This document shows positions 1-7,735 of a stretch of 13,907 bases of DNA, piece after piece. The stretch comes from JBBIRM01 sp037441765 (lineage in GTDB: Bacteria; Desulfobacterota; BSN033; UBA1163): the NCBI GenBank assembly GCA_037441765.1, contig JBBIRM010000066.1, forward strand, positions 1-13,907, in the 5' to 3' direction. The first letter of the stretch is position 1; each line of letters starts with the position of its first letter. Both the position numbers and the translations under genes were made by a program. The notes beneath the pieces are model-generated. The model searched no databases and was not told the DNA's origin. It saw only the letters and a list, made by a program, of their open reading frames with translations.

Positions 1-1524
1 ATGCCCAGATATAAAGGGTTTGCGATGAGGGATGTGGAGGGCTCCAATTATGTAGGAATGCGAATCATCAAGGATGAGGAGGAGATTAAGAGGCGAACGG
101 AGGGGTTTAAGAAGGCCCTTGTTCCCTGGATAGAGAATTTTGATGGTGTATGGGAATCCCAAATAAAAGAATTGACAACAAACTATGACAAACTAAAGGC
201 TCTGGATCTTGAAAAGGCCTCTAACATTGACCTGATGCATCATCTCTGGGACATGATCAGTGTAAATCGAAGGATGTGGGAGATACATTTCCAGGGGATG
301 GCTGTTTCCTATGCCGCATTCCTATTGCTTGAAGACATGGTAAAACCATATGGATTAACTTGTGAAAGCCCAGAATTCCAAAATATGTTCAGAGGATTTG
401 ATAACAGGGTTTTTCAGGTTGATAAAAAATTATGGAAATTGGGCAAGGAGGCTATCGAAAGGAAACTCGATGGCATCATTCTCAATACCCCTGTCGATCA
501 GGTGATCAAGAAACTTGAGGAGAGTAAGGGTGGGAAGGAATGGCTCAAAAGTCTATACGATGTCCTTGAAGTGGATGGGTGGAGGATGGTTCGAATGATG
601 GATTTCAACGAGCCTTACTGGCTTGAAGATCCAAGCACGGTGATACCGCCCATCAGAGCCTTTATCAAGAAAGGTGGTGATTATGACCTGGATCAGGTGA
701 GGGAACAACTTGCAAAAGAGAGAGAAAAAGCCATAGCCAATCTCCTCAAGAAGGTCCCATCAGAGGAGAAATCCTGGTTTGAGGCCCTGATCAAATTGGG
801 GGGCAAGACAGGCTCCTACAGTGAGGAACATGACCTTTATTGCGAGTTGTACTGCCATGCTGTGATGCGTCGAAGTTTTCTTGGTATTGGGAGATATTTA
901 GCTAAGGCAGGAACCATTGACAAACCAGATGATATCTTCTTCCTCAATCCTGACGAAGTTGAAAGGGTGATCATGGGTCCTGAGTTTCACAAACTCCAGT
1001 ATATTGCCAATCGACGACGGGCGAGATGGAAATACTTAAATGACAACTGGTTTGAAGTGAAAGATATGACTCACCCTCCAGTATTTACCACTCGAGCAAG
1101 TATTGAAGAAGCAGTAGGGATGGACCTCTTACCATCAGGAGATCCAATTATTATCAAGATCGTTGTTGGAGAATTGCCAAGGGTGAGGCCAGAGTTAAAA
1201 GCGGACCTTTATGGGGTTTGTGGGGCTCCAGGAACGGCTGAAGGGCCTGCGAGGGTAATCATGTCTTACAGTGAATTGGACCAGGTTCAGAAGGGAGAGG
1301 TTTTGGTTTGCCCGGGGACAAATCCTGCCTGGACACCTGTATTTGGACTGGTCAAGGCAGTGGTCTCGGATAGGGGAGGAACCCTAAGCCATACTGCAAT
1401 TGTGGGCAGAGAGTATGGAATCCCAACCCTGGTCAATACCTTTACAGGGACATCTACAATAAAAACAGGGCAGAGGGTGAGGGTGGATGCAACCGAAGGA
1501 GCACTATACATCCTGGATAAGTGA
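1..1524 (+). CDS. Phosphohistidine/substrate subunit of a split phosphotransferase (PpsA-like), 5' partial
   Basis: This is the 3' part of a gene for a protein like the large subunit of phenylphosphate synthase, and like the middle plus C-terminal domains of rifampin phosphotransferase. It should carry a phosphate on histidine and pass it to a hydroxyl substrate in the cytoplasm. The C-terminal mobile domain contains GGTLSHTAIVGREYGIP, with the predicted phosphohistidine at His464 of the visible frame. A helical middle region includes EEHDLYCELYCHAVMRR and TIDKPDDIFFLNPDE, typical of this family. The ATG at position 1 is probably not the start: it aligns with Ile68 of the full-length paralogue at 8870-10585, and PRYKG aligns with PTCKG there, so about 67 N-terminal residues lie upstream of the window. 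The likely ATP-binding partner is at 4682. Family assignment is firm; the substrate (phenol, another alcohol, or something else) is not known. Confidence 0.88.
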   Translation: MPRYKGFAMRDVEGSNYVGMRIIKDEEEIKRRTEGFKKALVPWIENFDGVWESQIKELTTNYDKLKALDLEKASNIDLMHHLWDMISVNRRMWEIHFQGMAVSYAAFLLLEDMVKPYGLTCESPEFQNMFRGFDNRVFQVDKKLWKLGKEAIERKLDGIILNTPVDQVIKKLEESKGGKEWLKSLYDVLEVDGWRMVRMMDFNEPYWLEDPSTVIPPIRAFIKKGGDYDLDQVREQLAKEREKAIANLLKKVPSEEKSWFEALIKLGGKTGSYSEEHDLYCELYCHAVMRRSFLGIGRYLAKAGTIDKPDDIFFLNPDEVERVIMGPEFHKLQYIANRRRARWKYLNDNWFEVKDMTHPPVFTTRASIEEAVGMDLLPSGDPIIIKIVVGELPRVRPELKADLYGVCGAPGTAEGPARVIMSYSELDQVQKGEVLVCPGTNPAWTPVFGLVKAVVSDRGGTLSHTAIVGREYGIPTLVNTFTGTSTIKTGQRVRVDATEGALYILDK

Positions 1525-1687
1525 AGATTTCTTTCCTCTCAGTCTTTTAATCTTTGGAGAAAGCGGGAATTGGTATGGAATTCTGTGGGATGGACGTTTT
1601 TAAGTTGGTCTCCCATTATGGATGGCCCATCTATCCATGCAGGGAAAAAGTTAATCCTGAGAAACTCCCTTTTACCCGCTGGTGGGA

Positions 1688-1722
1688 TTAGCCTTTATAT
1701 TTAAAGATTTTTTAAAGGCTAA
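1688..1722 (+). terminator. Hairpin downstream of the first gene
   Basis: A perfect 10-bp inverted repeat TTAGCCTTTA / TAAAGGCTAA surrounds a 15-nt AT-rich loop and is followed by AAATTTCCTTT. It could be a weak intrinsic terminator or a processing stem separating the phosphotransferase subunit gene from the membrane protein gene. The T-run is poor, so termination is uncertain. The rest of 1525-1804 holds no convincing gene. It does contain a small dyad ATGGAT/ATCCAT (1618-1623 and 1633-1638). Confidence 0.35.
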
Positions 1723-1758
1723 ATTTCCTTTGAGGAGACCCCTTTCAAACCACTTAGA

Positions 1759-1781
1759 ATCCGAGATCGATTAACTCGGAT
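1759..1781 (+). promoter_or_regulatory. Small dyad in the leader of the membrane protein gene
   Basis: ATCCGAG and CTCGGAT form a 7-bp inverted repeat with a 9-nt spacer, ending 10 bases before the AAGGAGGG ribosome binding site (1791-1798). It could be an operator or a leader hairpin. There is no independent evidence of function. Confidence 0.2.
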
Positions 1782-1804
1782 AAGACCAGAAAGGAGGGAA
1801 TCCA

Positions 1805-2932
1805 ATGGAAGACTTAGGACCAAAAGCAAAATGGACTATCACCCAACCTTGGAGAGGCATCTTCGGGCTAATTGTCACTGTCTGTTATGTAATGATCATC
1901 ACATCAATCTTCGAAGTTCAATATTTTCTAAGTTTCTACACACTTCTGATCATGGCTATGGTCCCAATCCTGGTGATGGTGGGTTTGGGCTGGAGAGCGA
2001 AATATCCCCCCACTGATGGAATTCCTCAACCCTGGAAGGGGATGTTTCTCACGGGCTTCGTTATCATCTTGGGGACACTGGTGGCCATGGCTGTGAAGTC
2101 CTTTCTCAGCGGTGGTTCGGCTCAACCTTTCACGAACATCTACCTGATCTCTACGGTACTTACGACCTTCTTTCTCGTGGTGGCCTTTGGGATGTGGCCC
2201 TTTGAAAAACTCTCCTTCAGCGTAAAGGGATGGCTTACCCTGATCCTTGCCTATGTGTTAATGTGGTTTCTGCTGAAACTATATAATTTCAGTCATCTCT
2301 CCTTTCCTGCAGGGGTTATACCTTCCCCTGTAAAACCTGTTCCTTTTTATGCCCCTGGGGGCCCATTCCAGCAGTTTGCAGATATTGCTCCACAGGGACC
2401 TTTCCGCTGGGAGTGTGCCATTACCTTCTACTTCTGGATGCTTGTATTTCTTTTTGTCTTTATCAATCTTGATATGTGGCCATTTACCAAATTTCCAAAA
2501 TTGATGAAGCAACCCTTATTTGGTATCGTCTTCACCATCGTCTGTTTCATCCTTGGTTGGATTGCCTACAGCATCGCATTAAATCTGCTCAATGTTGAAC
2601 CTTTAAATTTACTGCTCGCTGGGGTCTGCTGGTGTTTTGGAATACTTTTGATTATGACCATGTTCCAGATGTGGCCTGGCCGCAATTTGAAGCAACCTGG
2701 ATGGGGATTCGTCAACATCCTGCTGGCTATTGGAATTGGAATTGTGGCCTACTATCCCTATAAGGCCTTTGCGGTCTGGAACTTCGGTAAGGAGGCTATG
2801 GCCTACCCTAATGGCATTTTCATACTGGCCAATATGATGCTTGGCATTACCTTCCCTGCCTGGGTAGCCTATTCAGATTTTTGGGACTTTTGGCCATTAC
2901 CTCCAACTCCTCCTCCACCGGAGTCTAAATAG
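1805..2932 (+). CDS. Polytopic membrane protein with five tandem two-helix repeats, unknown function
   Basis: I do not recognise the family. The 375-residue protein is very hydrophobic, with about ten predicted membrane helices. These fall into five repeats: each begins with a QPWRG-like motif (residues 14-18 QPWRG, 75-79 QPWKG, 139-142 SVKG, 236-240 QPLFG, 297-301 QPGWG), runs through a helical hairpin, and in four of the five ends in a Trp-Pro motif (130-133 MWPF, 224-227 MWPF, 289-292 MWPG, 362-364 FWP). A longer loop rich in Pro and Gly lies at about 165-200, and the C-terminal tail is proline-rich (PPTPPPPESK). The start is an ATG with AAGGAGGG five to six bases upstream. It lies between a phosphotransferase subunit and an FAD oxidoreductase, so uptake of the pathway substrate or a membrane anchor for the enzymes are possible roles. 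Both are inference from context. Confidence 0.85.
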   Translation: MEDLGPKAKWTITQPWRGIFGLIVTVCYVMIITSIFEVQYFLSFYTLLIMAMVPILVMVGLGWRAKYPPTDGIPQPWKGMFLTGFVIILGTLVAMAVKSFLSGGSAQPFTNIYLISTVLTTFFLVVAFGMWPFEKLSFSVKGWLTLILAYVLMWFLLKLYNFSHLSFPAGVIPSPVKPVPFYAPGGPFQQFADIAPQGPFRWECAITFYFWMLVFLFVFINLDMWPFTKFPKLMKQPLFGIVFTIVCFILGWIAYSIALNLLNVEPLNLLLAGVCWCFGILLIMTMFQMWPGRNLKQPGWGFVNILLAIGIGIVAYYPYKAFAVWNFGKEAMAYPNGIFILANMMLGITFPAWVAYSDFWDFWPLPPTPPPPESK

Positions 2933-2937
2933 GTCAG

Positions 2938-2972
2938 ATGGGGAGGCACCCCTCTAAGGGGTGTCTCCCCAT
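2938..2972 (+). terminator. Strong GC-rich hairpin after the membrane protein gene
   Basis: A 15-bp stem (ATGGGGAGGCACCCC / GGGGTGTCTCCCCAT, with one G-U pair) closes a five-base loop TCTAA, starting six bases after the stop codon. Only TTT follows, so it may be a leaky terminator or a stem that protects the 3' end of upstream mRNA. The next gene begins about 60 bases downstream in the same direction, so partial read-through is plausible. Confidence 0.5.
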
Positions 2973-3035
2973 TTAGAGGAGGTTCAATGATATATTAAAA
3001 ATAAATAAGGAATCTAAGAGAAAGGAGCAACTATC

Positions 3036-4670
3036 ATGTCGGATTTAAGTTATGACGCAATCGTTATTGGTGGAGGACATCATGGGCTGATCATTGCCTG
3101 CTATCTTCAAAAGGCTGGATTGAAGACAGCCATCTTTGAACGTGCCTCAAAATTAGGAGGAGCAGCAACGAGTCAGGTGGGGCCAGTTCCAGGGTTTCTT
3201 CTAAACGACTGCGCCCAGTGGACTCGCTTTTATGGTCATCCTGCTTACAATGATTTCAACCTCCGAGAAAAAGGATTAGAATATATCTTTCCAGAAGAAA
3301 ATGAGGCAATGATTTTTGACAATGATACATGCTTGATCGGCTACTCTGCCCTAAAAGTGGTTGACCCCATATCAGGAAGGACAGAGGTCTCCAATGAGAA
3401 TCTCCAGAAGACCCTCGATGGGATTAGACGATTTTCTCAGAGGGATGCAGATACTGCAGAAGAACTGTTTCGTAGGTATATGAAAAAATGGAAATCTGCA
3501 ATGGGAAAATATCGCTTCTCACCTCCCACCCCATGGGGTGAGAAGAATGAATTGGAAAAACTCTGTGACGATCCAAAAGATGGGATTGACCCTATCTACC
3601 AGTTTATGACCACCCAGCAGTTAGCCTATGATCTCTTCGAGAGCGAAGAGTTACGCACACTATTCATCCGGGCGGCTATGACCTCATTTGGAGGAGCACC
3701 CCACGATGTGATTGGACTCCATGGTTTTATTCACGCCATTGGATTGGTCCTTTCTTGGGAGCCTGCAGCCATTGCCCGAGGAGGAAGTCAGTCTATCACC
3801 AATGCATTGCAGAAGGCCTTTACAGAGATGGGAGGAGAATTCTTTGTGAATAGTGAAGTGGTCAAACTCCTTATTGAGAATGGAAAGGCAAAGGGTATTC
3901 GTCTTAGAAATGGGGTGGAAGTTGAGGCCAAAGGCCTGGTGGTAAGCAACCTTAGCGCCCTTCAATCCGTCCAACTCATTGGAGAAGAAAATCTCGATTA
4001 CAAAATTGTAAGACGTGTCAAAAATATCCGCTACGACAGGCACAATGTGATATGGGCAGTAGTGGCTGTTCACGAACTGCCTCGATATAAAGCAGCCTCC
4101 TTTAATCCGGATTGTGGTCCCCAACCCAGACTTTATATGGGCCCAAGAAACGCCGACTATATGGCAAACCAATACCTCTCGGAGATATTTGTTAAAGGGA
4201 TTGCTAACCGGCTCTTTATGTTTGTAGGCCCTGATAGCATATGGGATCCCTCGAGGGCCCCTGGAGGCAAACATATTATTGGGGTGGAGGAGTTTTCTGC
4301 GCCTAAAAGATTCTTTTCTGCAAGTCGGTGGCAAGAACTGAGAAATGAGTTTGAGAATGCCATTATCAGGGAATGGCAGATCTATGCCCCAAACATGACG
4401 CGTGATAATGTGATTGCCTGTCGTGTGGTCACTCCCTATGATATTGAATTGCGACATCCGAACATGCATGAGGGTTCGATTTCCTGTGGAGATATGATCA
4501 TTTCTCAGATGGACCGATTCCGTCCCACCCCAGAACTGTCCAACTATCGAACTCCAATTAAGAATTTTTACCTCTGCTCCTCTGCAAGCCATAATGGCGT
4601 TGGGACGGGAAGAGGATGCTCCTACAACTGTTATCAGGTAATCCGAGGGGATTTTGCCTTAAAGAGTTGA
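3036..4670 (+). CDS. CrtI/phytoene-desaturase-like FAD-dependent oxidoreductase (copy 1)
   Basis: This 544-residue flavoprotein belongs to the large NAD(P)/FAD amine-oxidase/CrtI-like superfamily (COG1233 type). The N-terminus holds the dinucleotide-binding fold: GGGHHG at residues 12-17 and Glu35 at the end of the second strand. A PSRAPGGKH motif lies in the second half, and the C-terminal FAD-contact segment starts near residue 512 (YLCSSASHNGVGTGRG). No signal peptide is visible, so it is probably cytoplasmic or membrane-associated. The start is ATG with AAAGGAG about eight bases upstream. Its closest relative in the window is the truncated gene at 12766. Relatives desaturate, isomerise or saturate isoprenoid or alicyclic compounds; its substrate here is unknown. 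The following ATP-binding subunit starts 11 bases after its stop, so the two are almost certainly co-transcribed. Confidence 0.88.
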   Translation: MSDLSYDAIVIGGGHHGLIIACYLQKAGLKTAIFERASKLGGAATSQVGPVPGFLLNDCAQWTRFYGHPAYNDFNLREKGLEYIFPEENEAMIFDNDTCLIGYSALKVVDPISGRTEVSNENLQKTLDGIRRFSQRDADTAEELFRRYMKKWKSAMGKYRFSPPTPWGEKNELEKLCDDPKDGIDPIYQFMTTQQLAYDLFESEELRTLFIRAAMTSFGGAPHDVIGLHGFIHAIGLVLSWEPAAIARGGSQSITNALQKAFTEMGGEFFVNSEVVKLLIENGKAKGIRLRNGVEVEAKGLVVSNLSALQSVQLIGEENLDYKIVRRVKNIRYDRHNVIWAVVAVHELPRYKAASFNPDCGPQPRLYMGPRNADYMANQYLSEIFVKGIANRLFMFVGPDSIWDPSRAPGGKHIIGVEEFSAPKRFFSASRWQELRNEFENAIIREWQIYAPNMTRDNVIACRVVTPYDIELRHPNMHEGSISCGDMIISQMDRFRPTPELSNYRTPIKNFYLCSSASHNGVGTGRGCSYNCYQVIRGDFALKS

Positions 4671-4681
4671 AGGGGGAAGAT

Positions 4682-5722
4682 ATGTGTGCTGAAAAATTGA
4701 TATACTGGTTTGAAGAATTAGGAAAAGAACATAATGATTTGGTGGGCAAGAAGTGTGCAAACTTAGGGGTGATGTGTCAGATGGGTCTACCAGTACCCCC
4801 AGGGTTTGCCCTCTCCATAGATATGTATAAAAGATTCGTCGAAGAAACAGGGGCGATGAGAGAAATCTCTCGCTATGTTTCAAGCCTCGGTGAACTCAAG
4901 GGTCAAGGGATAAAAATATTTGAGGAAGCCAGTCAGACGATTCAAAGGATCATTGAAGAGAGGGAAATTCCAATGCCCCTAAAAGAGTTAATTAAAAGAC
5001 ATTATAACGAACTCTGTAAAAAGGTAGGAATCGATGAGGTAGCGGTCTCAGTAAGGTCAGCAGGGGTAGAGAGCAGACCCGGGATGTTTGAAACCTATCT
5101 TAATGTTAGAGGAATTGATGAGGTTCTGGATAAAGTCAAGAAGGTTTGGGCAAGCGCCTATACTGCTCGAGCCATTGCATTTCGGGTCAATAAAGGCCTT
5201 CCCCTGATTGGAGATGAATTGGGGGTTGCAATCCCAAAGATGGTAAATGCCTGTTCCTCAGGGATTGGATTTACCGTAAACCCTGTAACAGGCGACGACT
5301 CAAAGATTGTGATTGAATGTAATTGGGGTTTAGGAGAGGGAGTGGTCAGTGGGGTTGAAAGTGTGGATAGATTCGTTGTGGATAAGGAAAGTTTGGAAAT
5401 CACAGAAAAGTTTGTTGGAAGGAAGGAAAAACAGGTTTTGAGTAAGGAAAGAGGAGTGGTTTGGGAAGAGGTCCCCTTAGATAAACAGTCAATTCCTTGT
5501 CTAAGAGATGTGGAGGTCATAGAGGTTGCTAAACTGGCTAAGACCCTTGAGCAATCTTTAGGTTGTCCCCAGGATATGGAGTGGGCGATTGACTTAGAAC
5601 TTCCCTTTCCTAAAAACATATTCCTTCTTCAAACTCGTCCTGCAAAGGTGGCTGTTAAAAAGCCGTTATCCCCAACAGAAAGGATCATCGATCTCATCGC
5701 CAAAAAATATTCCGGGGTATGA
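4682..5722 (+). CDS. ATP-binding (ATP-grasp) subunit of a split phosphotransferase, PpsB-like (copy 1)
   Basis: This protein is like the N-terminal nucleotide-binding domain of PEP synthase and pyruvate phosphate dikinase, here a stand-alone 346-residue subunit as in phenylphosphate synthase. It should use ATP to phosphorylate the histidine of a partner subunit, giving AMP and phosphate if it follows the family mechanism. Visible motifs in order: VGKKCANLG (21-29) followed by GLPVPPGFA, SVRSAGVESRPGMFETYLNV around Arg125, NWGLGEGVVSG (Glu219), and PQDMEWAIDLE leading to LLQTRPAKV (QTRP at 317-320). An upstream in-frame ATG at 4616 is rejected because it lies inside the previous gene. ATG 4682 has AGGGGGA just upstream and matches the start of the paralogue at 7736. 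The partner is presumably the protein encoded at 1-1524. No PEP-binding domain is present. Confidence 0.88.
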   Translation: MCAEKLIYWFEELGKEHNDLVGKKCANLGVMCQMGLPVPPGFALSIDMYKRFVEETGAMREISRYVSSLGELKGQGIKIFEEASQTIQRIIEEREIPMPLKELIKRHYNELCKKVGIDEVAVSVRSAGVESRPGMFETYLNVRGIDEVLDKVKKVWASAYTARAIAFRVNKGLPLIGDELGVAIPKMVNACSSGIGFTVNPVTGDDSKIVIECNWGLGEGVVSGVESVDRFVVDKESLEITEKFVGRKEKQVLSKERGVVWEEVPLDKQSIPCLRDVEVIEVAKLAKTLEQSLGCPQDMEWAIDLELPFPKNIFLLQTRPAKVAVKKPLSPTERIIDLIAKKYSGV

Positions 5723-5762
5723 ATCTTAGTCCTATCAAAAATATATAATACGAGGAGGAAGT

Positions 5763-6509
5763 ATGATGAGATTGAAAGATAGGGTGGCCATTGTTACAGG
5801 TGGGGCTAGGGGATTGGGAAAGGCATTTTCCATTGCCCTGGCAAAAGAGGGAGCCAAGATCATGGTGGTCGATATTGCGGACTTTGAACAGACGCTAAGG
5901 GAGATTGAATCTTCAGGTGGAGTGGCCAGAGGCATCATGGCTGACGTCTCCCTTGAAGAGGATACTCTTAAGATGGCCGAGGAAACTTTCAATGCCTATG
6001 GAAGGATTGACATCCTGGTCAACAATGCAGCCATTATTTATGGACTTCTTAGAAAACCCTTCTTTGAGATCGACCCTGAACTGTGGGATAAGGTGATGAA
6101 GGTAAATGTCAAAGGGCCCTGGCTCTGCACCAGAGCAGTCTTCCCTTATATGAAAAAACAAGGAAAGGGTAAGATTATCAACCTTTCTTCAGAAACCTTT
6201 TTTACTGGTTCTCATGGTTTCGTCCATTATGTCGCATCTAAAGGGGCCGTAGTTGGATTAACACGGGCACTTGCTGTGGAATTGGGACCATATAATATCA
6301 ATATCAATGCAATTGCACCAGGATTTACAGATACAGAGGCGAGCCGATCGATTGCGGATGTCACAAAATATGACGTCAGTCGAACCCCTCTTGGACGACT
6401 CCAGCAGCCTAGAGATCTCATAGGGGCAGTCATCTTTCTCGCCTCGGATGATAGTGATTTCATCACTGGACAAACCCTCTTGGTAGATGGTGGACGGGTA
6501 ATGCATTAA
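5763..6509 (+). CDS. Short-chain dehydrogenase/reductase, probably NAD-dependent
   Basis: A 248-residue classical SDR. The cofactor motif TGGARGLG is at residues 12-19. Asp37 after the second strand (VVDIAD) points to NAD(H) rather than NADP(H). NNAA is at 87-90, the catalytic serine is Ser143 in NLSSETFF, and the YxxxK pair is Tyr156/Lys160 in HYVASKGA. The C-terminus (DFITGQTLLVDGG) is typical. Two ATG codons are adjacent; AGGAGGA upstream fits either. It would oxidise a secondary alcohol or reduce a ketone or quinone-like substrate in the cytoplasm. It follows the ATP-binding subunit by 40 bases, probably in the same operon, and ends 37 bases from the convergent regulator gene. The substrate is unknown; a role in oxidising the hydroxyl or keto intermediate of the cluster's pathway is inference. 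Confidence 0.92.
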   Translation: MMRLKDRVAIVTGGARGLGKAFSIALAKEGAKIMVVDIADFEQTLREIESSGGVARGIMADVSLEEDTLKMAEETFNAYGRIDILVNNAAIIYGLLRKPFFEIDPELWDKVMKVNVKGPWLCTRAVFPYMKKQGKGKIINLSSETFFTGSHGFVHYVASKGAVVGLTRALAVELGPYNININAIAPGFTDTEASRSIADVTKYDVSRTPLGRLQQPRDLIGAVIFLASDDSDFITGQTLLVDGGRVMH

Positions 6510-6546
6510 CCTATTGCTCTTTTCGGATTAAAGATTTAGCAAATTC

Positions 6547-7497
6547 TTATGCCCTGAGTGAGCCAGGCTGGGGTCTCTTTTCATTGGCTATAAATGAGGC
6601 AGGAAGGATTGACTCTCTTTTTAACTCTCCCACCATATCCAAAAAGGCCTTACCTGGTGGGGACAATGGCCTTTCACTATGGTAAATAATATCTGTAAAG
6701 AAAATAATATTTCCTTCTTCAAGGGGAATCACCTTTAGAGTACCCATCTCCAGTTCCTCCTGTATATCCGGTTGAAACATGAAAGAGACGGCTTTATTCT
6801 GTTTCACATACTCTACAATAAAATCTAAACTGCTTGCCTCAATAATCACCGATGGCCAGATCCCATACTCCTGAAATTTCCTAAGGATGGCTTCCCTTGA
6901 ACCGGATCCCTTTTCCCTCAAGATCACAGGCTCTCCATTAAGTTCTCTCAGAGAGACGCTCTCTTTTTTTGAAAATCTGTGTTGGGGTGAGGCAACAAGG
7001 ACGAACTCTACCGTAGAGAAAAACCTTGATTTGATTTTTCGATCCAGATTTAGCTGGGCGATAATGGCAAGTTCATTCTTCATTTCAACAATACTTCTCG
7101 CCATACTCTCCGAATTTCCTTCTTCTAAGATAACCTTTATTCGAGGGAATCTTCTCTGAAATTCAGAGAGGATTGAGGGCATAATATAACGAGCATAATT
7201 CTTCGTGGTTCCAATTCTCAGGGTCCCTCTAATCAGTTTTTTGAAATCCCTCATCTTTTCTTCTGCTTCGCCTACAAGATCAAAGATCTTCTCTGCATAC
7301 TGGTAGAGAAGCTCCCCTGCCTCATTCAACTGTATTCTTCTCCCAACCTGTTGAATGAGTTTCAGATTCAAAGATTTTTCTAAGGCCCTCACCTGAATGG
7401 TTACAGCAGGTTGAGTGACATTTAATTCCTCTGCTGCCTTTGTAAAGCTCCCCCTTTTAATCACCAAGTAGAATGCCTCTAATTGTTTAAGGTTCAA
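6547..7497 (-). CDS. LysR-type transcriptional regulator
   Basis: A 316-residue LysR-family regulator. The N-terminal winged helix-turn-helix is clear (MNLKQLEAFYLVIKRGSFTK, then AAEELNVTQPAVT and a linker helix). The effector domain starts around GTLRIGTTKNYARYIMPSIL. The start codon is TTG (7495-7497 on the complement), supported by AAGGAG six bases upstream on that strand and by family alignment: the protein begins exactly at the usual MNLxQLxxF. It is divergent from the ATP-binding subunit gene at 7736, the classical arrangement in which a LysR protein controls its divergent neighbour and itself and responds to a pathway metabolite. It converges on the SDR gene. The inducer is unknown. 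Confidence 0.93.
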   Translation of the reverse strand: MNLKQLEAFYLVIKRGSFTKAAEELNVTQPAVTIQVRALEKSLNLKLIQQVGRRIQLNEAGELLYQYAEKIFDLVGEAEEKMRDFKKLIRGTLRIGTTKNYARYIMPSILSEFQRRFPRIKVILEEGNSESMARSIVEMKNELAIIAQLNLDRKIKSRFFSTVEFVLVASPQHRFSKKESVSLRELNGEPVILREKGSGSREAILRKFQEYGIWPSVIIEASSLDFIVEYVKQNKAVSFMFQPDIQEELEMGTLKVIPLEEGNIIFFTDIIYHSERPLSPPGKAFLDMVGELKRESILPASFIANEKRPQPGSLRA

Positions 7498-7621
7498 AAG
7501 ATTCTCCTTAAATTGCCTATTATTGACTTTTATAAAAAGAAATTAAAAATGCCATTTTTAAAGATATAGAACTTTATGTAAATAAAAAGGTTTTTTAAAA
7601 TCCATTAAATTTTTTTATGGT

Positions 7622-7651
7622 ATTATAAAAATAATTATATTGACTTGTCAA
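7622..7651 (-). promoter_or_regulatory. Predicted promoter of the LysR-type regulator gene
   Basis: On the minus strand TTGACA (7651-7646) is followed after 18 bases by TATAAT (7627-7622), both perfect sigma-70 consensus hexamers. Transcription would start near 7615, giving a leader of roughly 118 bases. Its -35 box directly abuts the -35 box of the rightward promoter, so the two probably compete. Confidence 0.6.
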
Positions 7652-7667
7652 CACAGAAAAATATATT
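7640..7667 (+). promoter_or_regulatory. Predicted promoter of the module 2 genes
   Basis: TTGACT (7640-7645) and TATATT (7662-7667) are separated by 16 bases, a near-consensus sigma-70 promoter. Transcription would start near 7674, about 60 bases before the ATG at 7736. The -35 lies within the palindrome TTGACTTGTCAA (7640-7651), formed by the two divergent -35 boxes. The upstream sequence from ATGG (7617) through TATAAAAATAATTATAT closely resembles that of the promoter at 10805, suggesting common control. Confidence 0.6.
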
Positions 7668-7735
7668 AATTTTGATACCACCCTTTTATTAAATTTCAAT
7701 GCCAGCCTAAACCATAAGAGAAAAAAGGAGAAGAA

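Noticed and set aside
1..1524. ATG at position 1 as a true start codon
   Set aside because: Alignment with the full-length paralogue (8870-10585) places it at residue 68, where an Ile stands; the gene is cut by the window edge.
1618..1638. ATGGAT/ATCCAT dyad as an operator
   Set aside because: Only six paired bases; this is expected by chance in 280 bases and it has no clear link to a promoter.
3684..4592. 302-codon open frame on the - strand
   Set aside because: It lies wholly inside the clear FAD oxidoreductase gene, with no recognisable domain; it is an antisense shadow.
5158..5619. 153-codon open frame on the - strand
   Set aside because: Antisense to the ATP-binding subunit. A similar antisense frame occurs at the homologous place in copy 2 (8203-8550), which reflects conserved protein sequence rather than a gene.
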